A stretch of 6,050 nucleotides of DNA, from assembly GCA_003455945.1 (NCBI GenBank), contig DMPQ01000472.1, positions 1 to 6,050 of the forward strand, written 5' to 3'. A model generated the notes under the pieces. The model was not told the DNA's origin, did not search any database, and saw only the letters and a list, made by a program, of their open reading frames with translations. Numbering within the stretch: position 1 is the stretch's first letter; every line of letters starts with the position of its first letter. Shown here in pieces: positions 5,903 to 6,050 of the stretch. The position numbers and the translations under genes are program-made. Source of the stretch: Planctomycetaceae bacterium (GTDB taxonomy: Bacteria > Planctomycetota > Planctomycetia > Pirellulales > Pirellulaceae).

Positions 5903-6050
5903 TCAGCGATTGTACGCGTCACCGGGGCTCGGGGTATCCGATCCCTCGGCTCGCTCCATCGCGACCGCGAGCGCCCGCTGAGCGAGCATCAGCTCGTCGA
6001 ACGAGAACCACTTCTGGACATAGCCGCTCCGCAGGCGAACCCGGTCCTTC
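5903..6050 (-). CDS. C-terminal end of an unrecognised protein, cut by the window edge
   Basis: Minus-strand codons from 6049 down to the TGA at 5905-5903 are open and give 48 residues, beginning KDRVRLRSGYVQKWFSFDEL and ending ...TPSPGDAYNR. The start lies outside the window. Support for a real gene: a natural-looking mix of residues (YVQKWFSFDE), an amphipathic Ala/Leu/Met-rich helix (ELMLAQRALAVAMERAEG), a polar tail, and a well-placed terminator just downstream. I do not recognise the family, and the fragment shows no catalytic motif. A soluble protein is likely because no hydrophobic segment is seen in this part. Confidence 0.65.
   Translation of the reverse strand, partial: KDRVRLRSGYVQKWFSFDELMLAQRALAVAMERAEGSDTPSPGDAYNR

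Noticed and set aside
1..6050. tRNA, rRNA, CRISPR, insertion sequence or defence system
   Set aside because: I saw no cloverleaf, regularly spaced repeats, transposase or integrase motifs, or nuclease or helicase motifs in any frame that looks coding.

Overview
The window reads as an ordinary chromosomal stretch of a GC-rich (roughly 60-65% by eye) member of the Planctomycetota. Three things point there: a large envelope beta-barrel protein ending in Phe, a small exported protein with the aromatic 'WYRPLxFEExNLERYG' block that I associate with planctomycete-only families, and a DUF2617 protein. This assignment comes from remembered protein families, not from a search. The dense GC-rich codon use also opens many long false reading frames on both strands.

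Left third, plus strand: an outer-membrane beta-barrel gene (1-1803) is already open at the left edge, so its start and signal peptide lie outside the window. It is followed by a small exported protein of unknown function (1946-2722). Converging on that pair from the right is a minus-strand DUF2780-like gene (2763-3191).

Middle: about 490 bases without a convincing gene (3192-3683). They hold the best promoter in the window, an exact TATAAT (3512-3517) with a TTGTGA -35 element, overlapped by an inverted repeat that could be an operator. The promoter points at a plus-strand DUF2617 gene (3684-4253). A 9-bp stem-loop one base after its stop codon sits in a short gap towards the next, convergent gene.

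Right third, minus strand: an alpha/beta hydrolase with a complete catalytic triad (4319-5116) lies downstream of a DUF2752 membrane protein (5209-5775). The two may be co-transcribed. Upstream of them a GC-rich hairpin followed by TTT (minus strand) ends the last gene, whose 48 C-terminal residues run off the right edge (5903-6050).

No RNA gene, CRISPR array, insertion sequence, phage gene or recognisable defence or biosynthetic cluster is visible. I do not see a new multi-gene system here. The more interesting points are the 5'-open barrel gene with its pentapeptide-repeat linker, the promoter with overlapping inverted repeat, a good Shine-Dalgarno/ATG pair in the 'wrong' frame ahead of the DUF2617 gene, and several conserved genes of unknown function.
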